Positions 57,635 through 64,000 of a DNA stretch of 64,000 nt are shown one piece after another. Both the position numbers and the translations under genes were made by a program. Each line of letters opens with the position of its first letter. Positions within the stretch are counted from its first letter, which is position 1. The stretch covers positions 1-64,000 of the IMG/VR virus record IMGVR_UViG_3300044644_001860; one strand, written 5' to 3'. Source of the stretch: a virus. A model generated the notes under the pieces. That model worked only from the letters and a program-made list of their open reading frames with translations. It made no database searches and was not told where the DNA came from.

Positions 57635-58495
57635 ATGCCTGACTGCAACTATTCAGCGTGCAATCCCTGTGGCCCGATGCCGTCGTGGAAAGACCCGCCA
57701 GCAGACAAAAGCGTTGACTGCGAAGATTTAACAGAAGAAGATACGGGCGAAGAGCCTGAGCTAGAGTACGACAACTACGTGACTGATCCGGAAGATTGCC
57801 ACATTGAAGGTAGCGTCACACCAGAGGTCACTGAATCATACGGCCCGTGTGGCGGTCAAATCATCAAAATTTGGAAGTTCGAAGAAGACTGCGCAAAGGC
57901 CACCAATCCAAACGACCGGAAAATGGAGCATGTGCAAATCATTACGGTTAATTACTCAGATAATCCTGAGTGGGTAGAGCCCCCAGCAGATTTGGAACTT
58001 GGGTGTGTTGCTGGGCTGGAGTACATTGAAGACGGTCCGCAAGAATTGTCGTATGAGAACCACGCGGAGGGCGATGTAGACGGTTGTCGGGTATCTGGCA
58101 CGGCGACTGGCTACATTTGCGCGGCTGTCGGGTACTGCTCCGGCATGATCACTCAAACGTGGACTGCCGACGACGAGTGCCGGCGTGTAATTGATCATAC
58201 GCAAATTGTTACGACGACGGCTGCCACGCAAGCTTCGTGGGTAAACCCGCCGCCTTCTCAGGGCATGACGTGCACGCAGGCGTATTTAACAACGCTGCAG
58301 CCATTGTCGGCGTTTCGGTTGCAGTACAAAAACAACTTGCGCGGGCCGTGCAAAATCGAAGGCTACATGGAGCCAAGAATCGAGGTAAATGTGCAGAATT
58401 GTACGGGAACTATTACGCGGACATGGGAATTTACCGACCTTTGCCTGCGGACAATTACGCATGTGCAGGTGCTGACCGTCACTCCCGACGTTTGA
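57635..58495 (+). CDS. Adhesin-like protein with three HYR-like repeats
   Basis: 286 residues, ATG 57635. After a Cys-rich start (CNYSACNPCG) three repeats of ~75 residues follow, each with Y-x-N, a C...G pair, a C-x-G-x-I segment ending in a W (IIKIWKFEEDC, MITQTWTADDEC, TITRTWEFTDLC) and a closing Q-I/V-x-T-V strand. This is the pattern of HYR-type immunoglobulin-like repeats of bacterial surface adhesins, with conserved cysteines probably paired. It belongs with the preceding Cys-rich protein, ten bases away, and would be exposed on the virion. Confidence 0.7.
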   Translation: MPDCNYSACNPCGPMPSWKDPPADKSVDCEDLTEEDTGEEPELEYDNYVTDPEDCHIEGSVTPEVTESYGPCGGQIIKIWKFEEDCAKATNPNDRKMEHVQIITVNYSDNPEWVEPPADLELGCVAGLEYIEDGPQELSYENHAEGDVDGCRVSGTATGYICAAVGYCSGMITQTWTADDECRRVIDHTQIVTTTAATQASWVNPPPSQGMTCTQAYLTTLQPLSAFRLQYKNNLRGPCKIEGYMEPRIEVNVQNCTGTITRTWEFTDLCLRTITHVQVLTVTPDV

Positions 58496-58505
58496 TTTTG
58501 ATTGC

Positions 58506-58534
58506 TTGATGCTGCACTTGCTGTCGGCTATGAT
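58506..58534 (+). promoter_or_regulatory. Sigma-70-like promoter TTGATG-N17-TATGAT
   Basis: TTGATG (58506-58511), 17 bases, TATGAT (58529-58534). Expected start near 58541, a short leader before the ribosome site GGAG and GTG 58560 of the thymidine kinase gene. It begins a unit after the fibre block. Confidence 0.65.
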
Positions 58535-58559
58535 GCCCGCGAACAAGCGGAGCGCAAGC

Positions 58560-59204
58560 GTGGCAAAACTCTATTTCCGGCACGGCACTGTAGGCAGCGC
58601 AAAGACGTTAAATCTTCTTGCTGTAGCGCACAACTACCGACAGCAAGGCAAACAAGTTCTGCTGCTCAAGCCGGAGTTTGACACGCGCTTCGGCGTTGGG
58701 GTGATTCAGACCCGGGCTGGTATTTCTATGCCGGCTGACGTCATTGTGGGTGACACGCTTAAAGTGCCAGATTTGACACATATCGTGTGTATTCTGGTGG
58801 ATGAGTGCCAGTTCTTGCACCATACGCATATCGACCGTCTGCGGGAGATTACGAACACTCACGATATCCCTGTCATCTGCTACGGCCTGCGCACAGACTT
58901 CCGCACGAACCTGTTTCCAGCCGCCCGACGCTTATTTGAACTGGCTGATAGCATTGAAGAGGTCAAAACCACGTGCAATTACTGCTTGCGAAAAGCCATC
59001 TTCAACCTTAAACTACTCGACGGTAAGCCAACCCTCAGCGGGCCATCTGCAGAATTAGGCTGTGAAGAAAAATACCTTCCTGTCTGTGCGGACTGTTTTG
59101 ATGAACACCATCTTAATGCCGGCAATGTTAGTAGCTGGAACTCTACTGTTAGCCGACGCAGCGCCTGTAACTGCGGAAGCGGCAGTTGCTGCTGTAAAAA
59201 GTGA
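58560..59204 (+). CDS. tdk: Thymidine kinase
   Basis: 214 residues from GTG 58560 (GGAG eight bases upstream; the frame is open further but enters the promoter). P-loop LYFRHGTVGSAKTLNLL (residues ~4-20), Walker B VDECQFLHH, catalytic-lasso region CYGLRTDFRTNLFPAARRLFELAD and a zinc site with CNYC...CADC. This matches type II thymidine kinases, which phosphorylate thymidine with ATP. The P-loop reads GSAK rather than GSGK, a variant to note. An extended Cys-rich end (CNCGSGSCCCKK) is unusual. With Tmk it completes the thymidine to dTDP route. Confidence 0.85.
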   Translation: MAKLYFRHGTVGSAKTLNLLAVAHNYRQQGKQVLLLKPEFDTRFGVGVIQTRAGISMPADVIVGDTLKVPDLTHIVCILVDECQFLHHTHIDRLREITNTHDIPVICYGLRTDFRTNLFPAARRLFELADSIEEVKTTCNYCLRKAIFNLKLLDGKPTLSGPSAELGCEEKYLPVCADCFDEHHLNAGNVSSWNSTVSRRSACNCGSGSCCCKK

Positions 59205-59652
59205 TCCGTCGGCGTCCCTGTGTTTTGCGATTACGTTTAGCGTGTGCGCCGCGATGCTCGCTATTGTTTTTGGCTTTATGACATTTGATGAAATAGCCAA
59301 GGTCCGCGCGCTAAAAAAGAAAAACGCGGATATCGAAGAACGCTATCGCCAAGTGCGCGCAGATATGTTGCAAGAGCTCGACCGCCGGCACCAAGCGGAG
59401 CAGGTTATTCGCGCTGCTATGCCCGCGGCTACAACGACGACTGCCTCAGCGGCTTTTCCTGTGACGTATGCTGTTAGCTCTACTTTTCCGCCGGGCACGT
59501 CAAGTAACGTTTTTCCATTACCGTTGACCAACATCGGCAACATCACGCTCCGTGCTTCAGATAGTCAATCAGCGGCTCCCACACCACCGCCGCACGACCA
59601 GAATCATTTTGAACGTATTGCCGTGCCCCGCCGTTTTATACGCCTTGACTGA
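59101..59652 (+). CDS. Membrane protein with two helices, coiled coil and Pro/Thr tail
   Basis: 183 residues from ATG 59101; GTG 59062 would lengthen it, but either start overlaps the kinase gene by more than 100 bases. The N-terminus ILMPAMLVAGTLLLADA looks like a signal or first membrane helix, followed by SLCFAITFSVCAAMLAIVFGFMTF as a second, then a charged coiled coil (KVRALKKKNADIEERYRQVR) and a Pro/Ser/Thr tail. Two membrane helices plus a coiled coil could suit a spanin- or holin-like protein, but no lysis motif is evident. Confidence 0.5.
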   Translation: MNTILMPAMLVAGTLLLADAAPVTAEAAVAAVKSDPSASLCFAITFSVCAAMLAIVFGFMTFDEIAKVRALKKKNADIEERYRQVRADMLQELDRRHQAEQVIRAAMPAATTTTASAAFPVTYAVSSTFPPGTSSNVFPLPLTNIGNITLRASDSQSAAPTPPPHDQNHFERIAVPRRFIRLD

Positions 59653-59661
59653 GGAGATTTC

Positions 59662-59847
59662 ATGGCAGGTCAGTATGTCACTGTTTCTTTTGGACCAGAA
59701 GAAAAGTATTCGTTATTTATTCCCGTCACAGCAGAAAACCAAGAACAGCTTGCGACGCAGTTAAAAAAAGCTGCGGTGACAGTTAAAACGATAGCTGCGG
59801 CATCCGCGGCGCCGCAGCAACGCGTGTTCGATTTTTGCACTAAGTAA
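59662..59847 (+). CDS. Small hypothetical protein
   Basis: 61 residues, ATG 59662 with GAGGAG upstream. Strand-like start AGQYVTVSFGPEEKYSLFIPV then a helical lysine/alanine segment. Function unknown. Clear ribosome site and fit between genes support it. Confidence 0.6.
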   Translation: MAGQYVTVSFGPEEKYSLFIPVTAENQEQLATQLKKAAVTVKTIAAASAAPQQRVFDFCTK

Positions 59848-59860
59848 TTAGGTATTTCGC

Positions 59861-60976
59861 ATGGACGCCAAACCTACGCTGCACCTTATTGGTATCTTTC
59901 ACACGATTCACAATCAGGAGTATTCGCATTGCGCGTTTACTGGTAAAGCGCTGCGTTTCTCCAAGATGATGCGGGCCTATGGCTACAACGTCATTGAGTA
60001 TGCCAACGAGGGCAGCGAAAGCGAAGCCAATGAAAAAGTCGTCATGCTGCGCTCTGACGAATTTCAAACAATGCTGGGCCGCACATCCAAAACAGCGTTC
60101 CACGGTGACCACGCGTCTACAGGGACTAAGCATCACAGTAAGTTTGAAGAGCGCTTAATCCCCGAATTAAAGAAACGCGTTCAGCCAAGAGACATTATTT
60201 GCCACCCGTTTGGCCACTCTCACGCGTCTGCCTGCAATGAGTTCCAGAAACATCTGCATTGCGAGACCGGCATCGGGTATCCTACGACCATGCCGGGAAC
60301 AATGAAGATTTTCGAGAGCTACGCGTGGCGGCACTTTCATTGCGGCAAAGATAATCGGCAGGGCACAAACTACGAGTGGGTAATCCCGAACTACTTTGAA
60401 ATTGACGACTGGGACCCGCAGTACGAACCCGGCAAATACATTGCGTTTATGGGGCGCATCACAGAGTCCAAGGGCCTGCCCACGATTAGCGAGCTCGCCA
60501 AGTATGTAGATAAAAAAATCATCCTGTGCGGGCAGGGCGACCATAAGACCTACATGCGCCCGAACATCGAATACTGGGGCCCGCTTGAAGGCCGGCAGCG
60601 CAGTATGTTTATTGGTAATGCAATCTGTTCGCTTATGCCCACGACGTTTATTGAGCCCTTCGGTGGTTCTGGGGTTGAAGGCATGCTATGTGGCACGCCG
60701 TTGATTGCGTCGGATTACGGCGCGTTTACAGAGACCGTGCTGGAGGGTGTGACCGGATATAGATGCAAAACCTTGTGGGATTGGATAGAAGCTATCGAAC
60801 GCGTCGGCGAGCTAGACCGCAAAGTTATTGCTGATCGTGCCCGCGCGACATATAGCCTGCAGGCGTGCGGCAAGAAGTATGACAAAGCTTTTACGCAAAT
60901 GTCGCAACTACACGATGACGGCTGGTACACGTTGCCCCCAAAATACCGAAAAGAACAGCTCCAAAAAAGCGCCTGA
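59861..60976 (+). CDS. GT4-family glycosyltransferase
   Basis: 371 residues, ATG 59861. N-terminal Rossmann-type strand (LHLIGIFHTIHNQEYSHC), a His-rich region (HSHASACNEFQKH), acceptor-side PNYFEIDDWDPQ, and the donor domain KYIAFMGRITESKGLP (~187-202), then EPFGGSGVEGMLCGTPLIASDYGAFTETV (~258-286) with E..FG...E.M..G.P, the canonical GT-B donor site. It fits GT4 transferases better than the 31456 enzyme. Likely modifies host or virion glycans. Confidence 0.85.
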   Translation: MDAKPTLHLIGIFHTIHNQEYSHCAFTGKALRFSKMMRAYGYNVIEYANEGSESEANEKVVMLRSDEFQTMLGRTSKTAFHGDHASTGTKHHSKFEERLIPELKKRVQPRDIICHPFGHSHASACNEFQKHLHCETGIGYPTTMPGTMKIFESYAWRHFHCGKDNRQGTNYEWVIPNYFEIDDWDPQYEPGKYIAFMGRITESKGLPTISELAKYVDKKIILCGQGDHKTYMRPNIEYWGPLEGRQRSMFIGNAICSLMPTTFIEPFGGSGVEGMLCGTPLIASDYGAFTETVLEGVTGYRCKTLWDWIEAIERVGELDRKVIADRARATYSLQACGKKYDKAFTQMSQLHDDGWYTLPPKYRKEQLQKSA

Positions 60977-61019
60977 TAATAGCTAAATTGCTGTTAAATA
61001 CAGGGCATATTCATTGGCC

Positions 61020-61044
61020 CCCGCAGTAGCGTATTGCGGGTTTT
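61020..61044 (+). terminator. Rho-independent terminator after GT4 gene
   Basis: CCCGCA (61020-61025) pairs with TGCGGG (61035-61040) over a 9-base loop, followed by TTTTC. A short but standard terminator. Confidence 0.6.
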
Positions 61045-61072
61045 CGCCACCGCGTATTGGGAGGAAACTACT

Positions 61073-61252
61073 ATGTCCCCGCGGAGAATCATTGGTGAAT
61101 GCGCGTTAGTGGTCGGCGTGCTCGGCGGAACGGTTGTCGGCTTTTTAGCCGGCAGTCATTTCGTCGAACCGCAGATACAACTCGTGTTCGCTTTTATCGG
61201 CATGGCTCTTGGTGGAGCTTTTGTCGATATATGCTTAAGAGGAGGACAGTGA
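61073..61252 (+). CDS. Small two-helix membrane protein
   Basis: 59 residues from ATG 61073, preceded by GGGAGG with eight bases spacing; the frame is open from 61034. Two hydrophobic segments, CALVVGVLGGTVVGFLAG and QLVFAFIGMALGGAFVDI, separated by SHFVEPQ. This is the layout of a holin-like hairpin, or of a phage membrane anchor. Its stop overlaps the next start, ATGA form, and the next gene encodes a secreted protein. Confidence 0.6.
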   Translation: MSPRRIIGECALVVGVLGGTVVGFLAGSHFVEPQIQLVFAFIGMALGGAFVDICLRGGQ

Positions 61253-61884
61253 TGTTTGCAAAGCTGTTGTTGATTGTCGTGTGCCTGACTGCCGTAGCTC
61301 ACGGACAGAACCAGCCCACGCAGAAGGATATCGACCAGATGCGTGATTCGCTGGTCGCAAACTTCGACGCCCAGTCTCGCGAGGACGTCGATGCGATGAT
61401 TGCGACGATCAGTCCGAAGGGTCAGCAGATGGCTGGCCCCACCGAGATGGCCGAGCTTCGGGAAGAATCCTTGAAACTCTTCGAGGAAACAAACCTGAAG
61501 CTACGGTTGGTCAGCCTGCACGTGTACGACTACTCGCCACCCAGCGTCAGCGGCTGCGCGTACGCCGACGTCGTGCAGCTCACGCTGCCGTCGGAGCATT
61601 CGTACGCGGACTTGGAGGAGTACCCGGCCGACATGAGCTCGCTCTGGCGGCACCACTCGGGGGCCTTGCCCACATCGCAGCTGGTGAAGTATGTTCTTCG
61701 GTTCGACTACGACCCGAAGGACCGCACGTGGAAACCGACGCGGATCGTGGAGCCGCCGAAGCCCGTGAGCAACTGGCCTGAGAACACTCAGGAAGTGATG
61801 CACGGCAAAGTGGCGGACCCGACAAGTCGGACCGGGGTGTGTTCAAACGGCAGATGTTCGAACAGGCTTACCAACAACCGGTAA
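61252..61884 (+). CDS. Secreted/periplasmic hypothetical protein
   Basis: 210 residues from ATG 61252 with GAGGAGG upstream. N-terminal signal peptide FAKLLLIVVCLTAVAHGQ, cleavage likely near AHG/Q (residue ~18). The body is a charged globular domain with MRDSLVANFDAQSREDVDAMIATISPKGQ, a pattern akin to secreted nuclear-transport-factor-like folds, without catalytic residues seen. Base composition is more G/C rich than the neighbours around 61.5-61.8 kb, so it may have been acquired. Exported protein of unknown role. Confidence 0.65.
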   Translation: MFAKLLLIVVCLTAVAHGQNQPTQKDIDQMRDSLVANFDAQSREDVDAMIATISPKGQQMAGPTEMAELREESLKLFEETNLKLRLVSLHVYDYSPPSVSGCAYADVVQLTLPSEHSYADLEEYPADMSSLWRHHSGALPTSQLVKYVLRFDYDPKDRTWKPTRIVEPPKPVSNWPENTQEVMHGKVADPTSRTGVCSNGRCSNRLTNNR

Positions 61885-61928
61885 GCGGTCGACTGGGCGA
61901 CCTAAAATAGGACTTAAGCCTAGTGCGT

Positions 61929-62066
61929 GGGGAGCGCTAATCCGCTCCCCGATGTCTGCGTTCATAGTCGTTCATGATTGGCTGTGGCGTGGGTTATTGA
62001 CACTCCTCGGCCTGCGTATGCCAACAGCCCTGCAAGGCTGCAAAAATACGTAGGCAGGCACGCCTG
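61929..62066 (+). other. Intergenic region 61885-62144 with successive hairpins
   Basis: No gene is evident in these 260 bases. Hairpins: GGGGAGCG/CGCTCCCC (61929-61936/61943-61950); GCCTGCGTAT (62010-62019) with ATACGTAGGC (62046-62055, one G-U), enclosing CAGCC/GGCTG; and CAGGC/GCCTG (62055-62059/62062-62066). The first could terminate transcription, though its T-run is poor. A TTGACA hexamer at 61997-62002 has no proper -10. The structures precede tRNA-Lys. Confidence 0.5.
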
Positions 62067-62144
62067 TGGTTGCAGCCGCAGTTTGGAAAGTCGCGCGCGT
62101 TATCGGGTTTCTCGGTGACGAAGTGTGGCGGCAGTGTCAGTCTC

Positions 62145-62218
62145 GCCCCTTTAGCTCAGTTGGTTAGAGCATCGGACTTTTAATCCGTTGGTCCTAGGTT
62201 CGAATCCTAGAAGGGGCA
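62145..62218 (+). tRNA. tRNA-Lys (anticodon TTT)
   Basis: Acceptor stem GCCCCTT (62145-62151) pairs fully with AAGGGGC (62211-62217), discriminator A 62218. D-arm GCTCAGTTGGTTAGAGC, anticodon loop CTTTTAA giving TTT, T-arm CTAGGTTCGAATCCTAG. CCA is not encoded. Confidence 0.95.
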
Positions 62219-62256
62219 ATGGTTCAGTTGTTTTTTCACATCAAGGAGGGCGTGAA

Positions 62257-62466
62257 ATGAACTGGTTAATTATGTTGCTGATGTCGATCGTTGTGCCGGT
62301 CGTCCAGCCTGTCGTTCAGCAAGGAGTGCAGAACGTTCAGGTCCGCGTTGCGCAACGCATGCAACAACAGGCGGTCAAGCCCGTACAGCCCGCGGTCGTT
62401 TTTCATAACGGTCAGTGGTGGAAGTACGAGCAGGGCCAATGGTGGGTGTGGCAGGAACGCAGATGA
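62257..62466 (+). CDS. Small membrane-anchored protein
   Basis: 69 residues from ATG 62257, with AAGGAGGG six bases upstream; longer frames would cover the tRNA. N-terminal hydrophobic helix NWLIMLLMSIVVPVVQPVVQ then a Gln-rich segment and HNGQWWKYEQGQWWVWQERR, a Trp-rich end. A membrane anchor with a short exposed tail. Function unknown. Stop overlaps the next ATG. Confidence 0.65.
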   Translation: MNWLIMLLMSIVVPVVQPVVQQGVQNVQVRVAQRMQQQAVKPVQPAVVFHNGQWWKYEQGQWWVWQERR

Positions 62467-62747
62467 CGAACTTTGAGTATCCGGTGGAAGAGTGGTTCAC
62501 CGGACAGTACGCAGACATCCCAATCCATATGCAGGAGACGATCAAACGGTACGTGATTGAAAAAGTCAGGCCGGGTGATTTTCTTTCTGCTATCATCACG
62601 AACGATCTCCGCGGCGCCGTTAACTACGCGGACGCCGACAACCTAGCCCGGATCAAGTTGTATGTGCAGTGGTTTTACAACCGCGCGCCAGCAATTTGCT
62701 CGGGTAGCAAGGAAGCGATGACCAACTGGCTTTCGGGTAACGCGTAA
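62463..62747 (+). CDS. Small hypothetical protein (phage accessory)
   Basis: 94 residues from ATG 62463, overlapping the previous stop in ATGA form. IPIHMQETIKRYVIEKVRPGDFLSAIITNDLRGAVNYADADN and a C-terminal CSGSKEAMTNWL recall a recurrent phage family with helix-rich layout whose members follow the pattern 'ETI.RYV..G..PGDFL.AvL.NDL..a...AD'. No biochemical function is known. Confidence 0.65.
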   Translation: MTNFEYPVEEWFTGQYADIPIHMQETIKRYVIEKVRPGDFLSAIITNDLRGAVNYADADNLARIKLYVQWFYNRAPAICSGSKEAMTNWLSGNA

Positions 62748-62754
62748 ACCCGTC

Positions 62755-62839
62755 GGGGTTGTGGCGAAATGGCAGACGCAGCGGACTTAAAATCCGCTGG
62801 GAAGTAATTCCCGTGTGGGTTCGAGTCCCACCTCCCCCA
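62755..62839 (+). tRNA. tRNA-Leu (anticodon TAA), imperfect acceptor stem
   Basis: D-arm GGCGAAATGGCAGACGC, anticodon stem GCGGA/TCCGC with loop CTTAAAA giving TAA, long variable arm GGGAAGTAATTCCC, T-arm GTGGGTTCGAGTCCCAC. The acceptor stem GGGGTTG (62755-62761) against CTCCCCC (62832-62838) pairs at five positions and mismatches at two (T-C, T-T). It may be functional or decaying. Discriminator A 62839; no CCA. Confidence 0.85.
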
Positions 62840-62860
62840 ATGATGATGACGATACACCGA

Positions 62861-62945
62861 AGTCGCCGGTCTTGTGTTCTGCAGTTTACTTCCTGACCTG
62901 CGGAACACGAGCGTACGTTGCGCTCGCCGGCGATTTCTTTTTTCT
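62861..62945 (+). ncRNA. Three-way-junction RNA element / terminator after tRNA-Leu
   Basis: Closing stem TCGCCGG (62863-62869) with CCGGCGA (62927-62933); second stem GTGTTCTGCAG (62874-62884) with CTGCGGAACAC (62898-62908, one G-U); third stem GAGCG (62909-62913) with CGCTC (62921-62925). TTTCTTTTTTCT follows. It may simply end the tRNA transcript, or be a small structured RNA. Adjacent bases can extend the closing stem. Confidence 0.55.
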
Positions 62946-62957
62946 ATTGGAGCTCCC

Positions 62958-63212
62958 ATGAACAAGTGTCCGGAATGCAATGCCAGCCTCGACGGCGGCG
63001 GGATTTTTGAGACCTTGCGACCACAAGACTGGTGCGCACACATGGACGACGACGAATTGCGCAAATATGTGGAAGACCACTACGGCGCCGTCGATGCGCG
63101 ATTCAGCCGGGTTATTGGTGTCGAGTACCGCGGGCGTTACGACGGTGTGTGGGAATGGCGTTGCCCTGACTGTGCGGCAACGTGGCCTAGATTCGCGGAA
63201 GGGAAACGATGA
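62958..63212 (+). CDS. Zinc-ribbon miniprotein
   Basis: 84 residues from ATG 62958 (TTGGAG upstream). NKCPECNASL at the start and WRCPDCAATW near the end give CxxC...CxxC. Between them EYRGRYDGVWEW. A small zinc ribbon, possibly DNA or protein binding. ATGA overlap with the next gene. Confidence 0.65.
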   Translation: MNKCPECNASLDGGGIFETLRPQDWCAHMDDDELRKYVEDHYGAVDARFSRVIGVEYRGRYDGVWEWRCPDCAATWPRFAEGKR

Positions 63213-63508
63213 GTTTTTTACACCAGAAATACGCGTTTCGAGAAGGGTGCTGTACGACCACGCTGGTCGACGCAGAAACTACGCGCAACACGCTGCGTGT
63301 TGATGGCCCGTGTTTTTACTGCAAAGAGCCGCAATCTGTCACGGTTCCGGCGGAAGCGCTTATTCGGTTTGGGCAGGGCGATTTCGCTCAAAACTGTTTT
63401 CCAAACCTAACCCCGGGACAGCGCGAGTTCTTGATATCCGGGATTTGTGACCCGTGCTGGGATCAGATGTTTGGAGCCGATGAAGAAGATGAGGAACCTG
63501 ACGCCTAG
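63209..63508 (+). CDS. Small zinc-binding hypothetical protein
   Basis: 99 residues, ATG 63209 overlapping the previous stop. GPCFYCKEPQSVTVP and GICDPCWDQMF give two CxxC pairs for one zinc; the segment NLTPGQREFLISGICDPCWD is a recurrent phage motif. Acidic tail. Function unknown. Confidence 0.65.
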   Translation: MSFLHQKYAFREGCCTTTLVDAETTRNTLRVDGPCFYCKEPQSVTVPAEALIRFGQGDFAQNCFPNLTPGQREFLISGICDPCWDQMFGADEEDEEPDA

Positions 63509-63517
63509 GAGATCGAC

Positions 63518-63895
63518 ATGGCAGAGGAAGAAACAGTTGATCGGTTTGGATGGCGCAATTCCCACAAAGACTCGCCTGCAATGGGGCAGGAAGTCTACTA
63601 TTTCGGTCCCAACATAGGGATCGGAATCGGTCGGTACTCATACGAGGAAAACCGGTCATTTCGGCCGTATTCTTACGATGAAGCCGGCGTAAAAGTATAT
63701 GACGACAAAGAGGTCGGGCTTTGTCCGCACATATTTACCAACAATAAATGGGGCGTGGTGGACGCGTGCGACGCCCCGCGATGGCAACCGTATGACCCAG
63801 AACGCGCCAAAAGCTGGTCGCCTATGCCGCCAGTCGGATATATCCGTCAAATCGTGCACGATCTCGACGCAATAACATATGTCGACGAGAAGTAA
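63518..63895 (+). CDS. Small hypothetical protein
   Basis: 125 residues from ATG 63518 (GGAG upstream). SPAMGQEVYYFGPNIGIGIGRYSYEEN and NNKWGVVDACDAPRWQPYD resemble phage proteins of the 'GVVDxxDAPxWxP' type, of unknown role. Probably a small beta-rich fold. Confidence 0.6.
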   Translation: MAEEETVDRFGWRNSHKDSPAMGQEVYYFGPNIGIGIGRYSYEENRSFRPYSYDEAGVKVYDDKEVGLCPHIFTNNKWGVVDACDAPRWQPYDPERAKSWSPMPPVGYIRQIVHDLDAITYVDEK

Positions 63896-63913
63896 CAACA
63901 GAAAGAAGGTAAG

Positions 63914-64000
63914 ATGCCAGAAAATGTTTTTCTTTTTCAGCTGTTAACAGCGGCTGAAAAAAATATGCGCGAGGCTCTGGAGCCTTTGCAGAGTTTCGAG
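63914..64000 (+). CDS. Partial hypothetical protein (3' end outside window)
   Basis: ATG 63914 with GAAGGT upstream; 29 codons remain open to the window edge (PENVFLFQLLTAAEKNM...). Helical, unrecognised. Confidence 0.5.
   Translation, partial: MPENVFLFQLLTAAEKNMREALEPLQSFE

Noticed and set aside
59062-59100. GTG 59062 as the start of the membrane protein.
   Set aside because: It would lengthen the overlap with the thymidine kinase gene to 143 bases and place a charged stretch before the membrane helix. ATG 59101 leaves a clean hydrophobic start, though neither has a strong ribosome site.
61997-62022. Perfect TTGACA upstream of tRNA-Lys as a promoter.
   Set aside because: The only TAT-like hexamer downstream is 14 bases away (TATGCC), too close and poor; kept only as a note.

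Overview
The window is a gene-dense stretch of a tailed double-stranded DNA bacteriophage genome (Caudoviricetes-like). Every supported protein gene and both tRNAs lie on the + strand, with start/stop overlaps or gaps of a few bases almost throughout. The phage assignment rests on a portal-like protein, collagen-like and other tail-fibre proteins, a phage-style replication set and many small orphan genes. No terminase, major capsid protein, tape-measure protein or lysin could be recognised, so the genome is larger than the window or those genes are too divergent to read by eye. The host cannot be fixed from the sequence. The small paralogues at the left end resemble families I associate with Planctomycetes and their viruses, but that is a weak hint.

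Layout. (1) 1-2.9 kb: small accessory genes, including three paralogues sharing an LTDEEREAL...LLxRLGG tail, zinc-ribbon miniproteins, and a short repeat (core CGTGGTTCT or GCTGGTTCT) that follows small hairpins between genes and also lies inside two gene starts. (2) 2.9-19.4 kb: recombination and replication block: SbcD/SbcC nuclease, two unknown proteins, SF2 helicase, unknown, DnaB/RecA-fold helicase, DnaG-like primase, a fusion of a uracil-DNA-glycosylase-like domain to a family A DNA polymerase, a candidate ssDNA-binding protein behind its own promoter, and a UvsX/RecA-like recombinase preceded by a 20-codon leader ORF. (3) 19.4-28.4 kb: mostly unknown proteins, with a glycosyltransferase-like protein and a RuvC-like resolvase, ending at a strong terminator. 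(4) 28.4-35.3 kb: portal-like protein, GT4 glycosyltransferase, HD-domain protein, thymidylate kinase and small proteins. (5) 35.3-58.5 kb: a very large tail-fibre/adhesin block: three collagen-like proteins, a 1839-residue fibre, LamG-like proteins, a sulfotransferase-like and a glycosyltransferase-like enzyme, an extraordinary Trp/Gly/Cys-rich protein and a HYR-like repeat protein. (6) 58.5-64 kb: thymidine kinase, membrane and secreted small proteins, another GT4 enzyme, tRNA-Lys, tRNA-Leu with a poorly paired acceptor stem, a three-way-junction RNA/terminator and zinc-ribbon miniproteins.

How the parts may fit together. Replication looks self-contained: helicase, primase, polymerase, recombinase, SbcCD and resolvase. 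Thymidine kinase, thymidylate kinase and a uracil-glycosylase-like domain on the polymerase suggest attention to the dTTP/dUTP balance. The tail block pairs collagen-like Gly-X-Thr proteins with sugar- and sulfate-transferring enzymes placed between the fibre genes, which suggests, as inference, that the virion fibres or host glycans are glycosylated and sulfated. Promoters in the intergenic gaps tend to sit inside imperfect inverted repeats, a possible shared regulatory feature.
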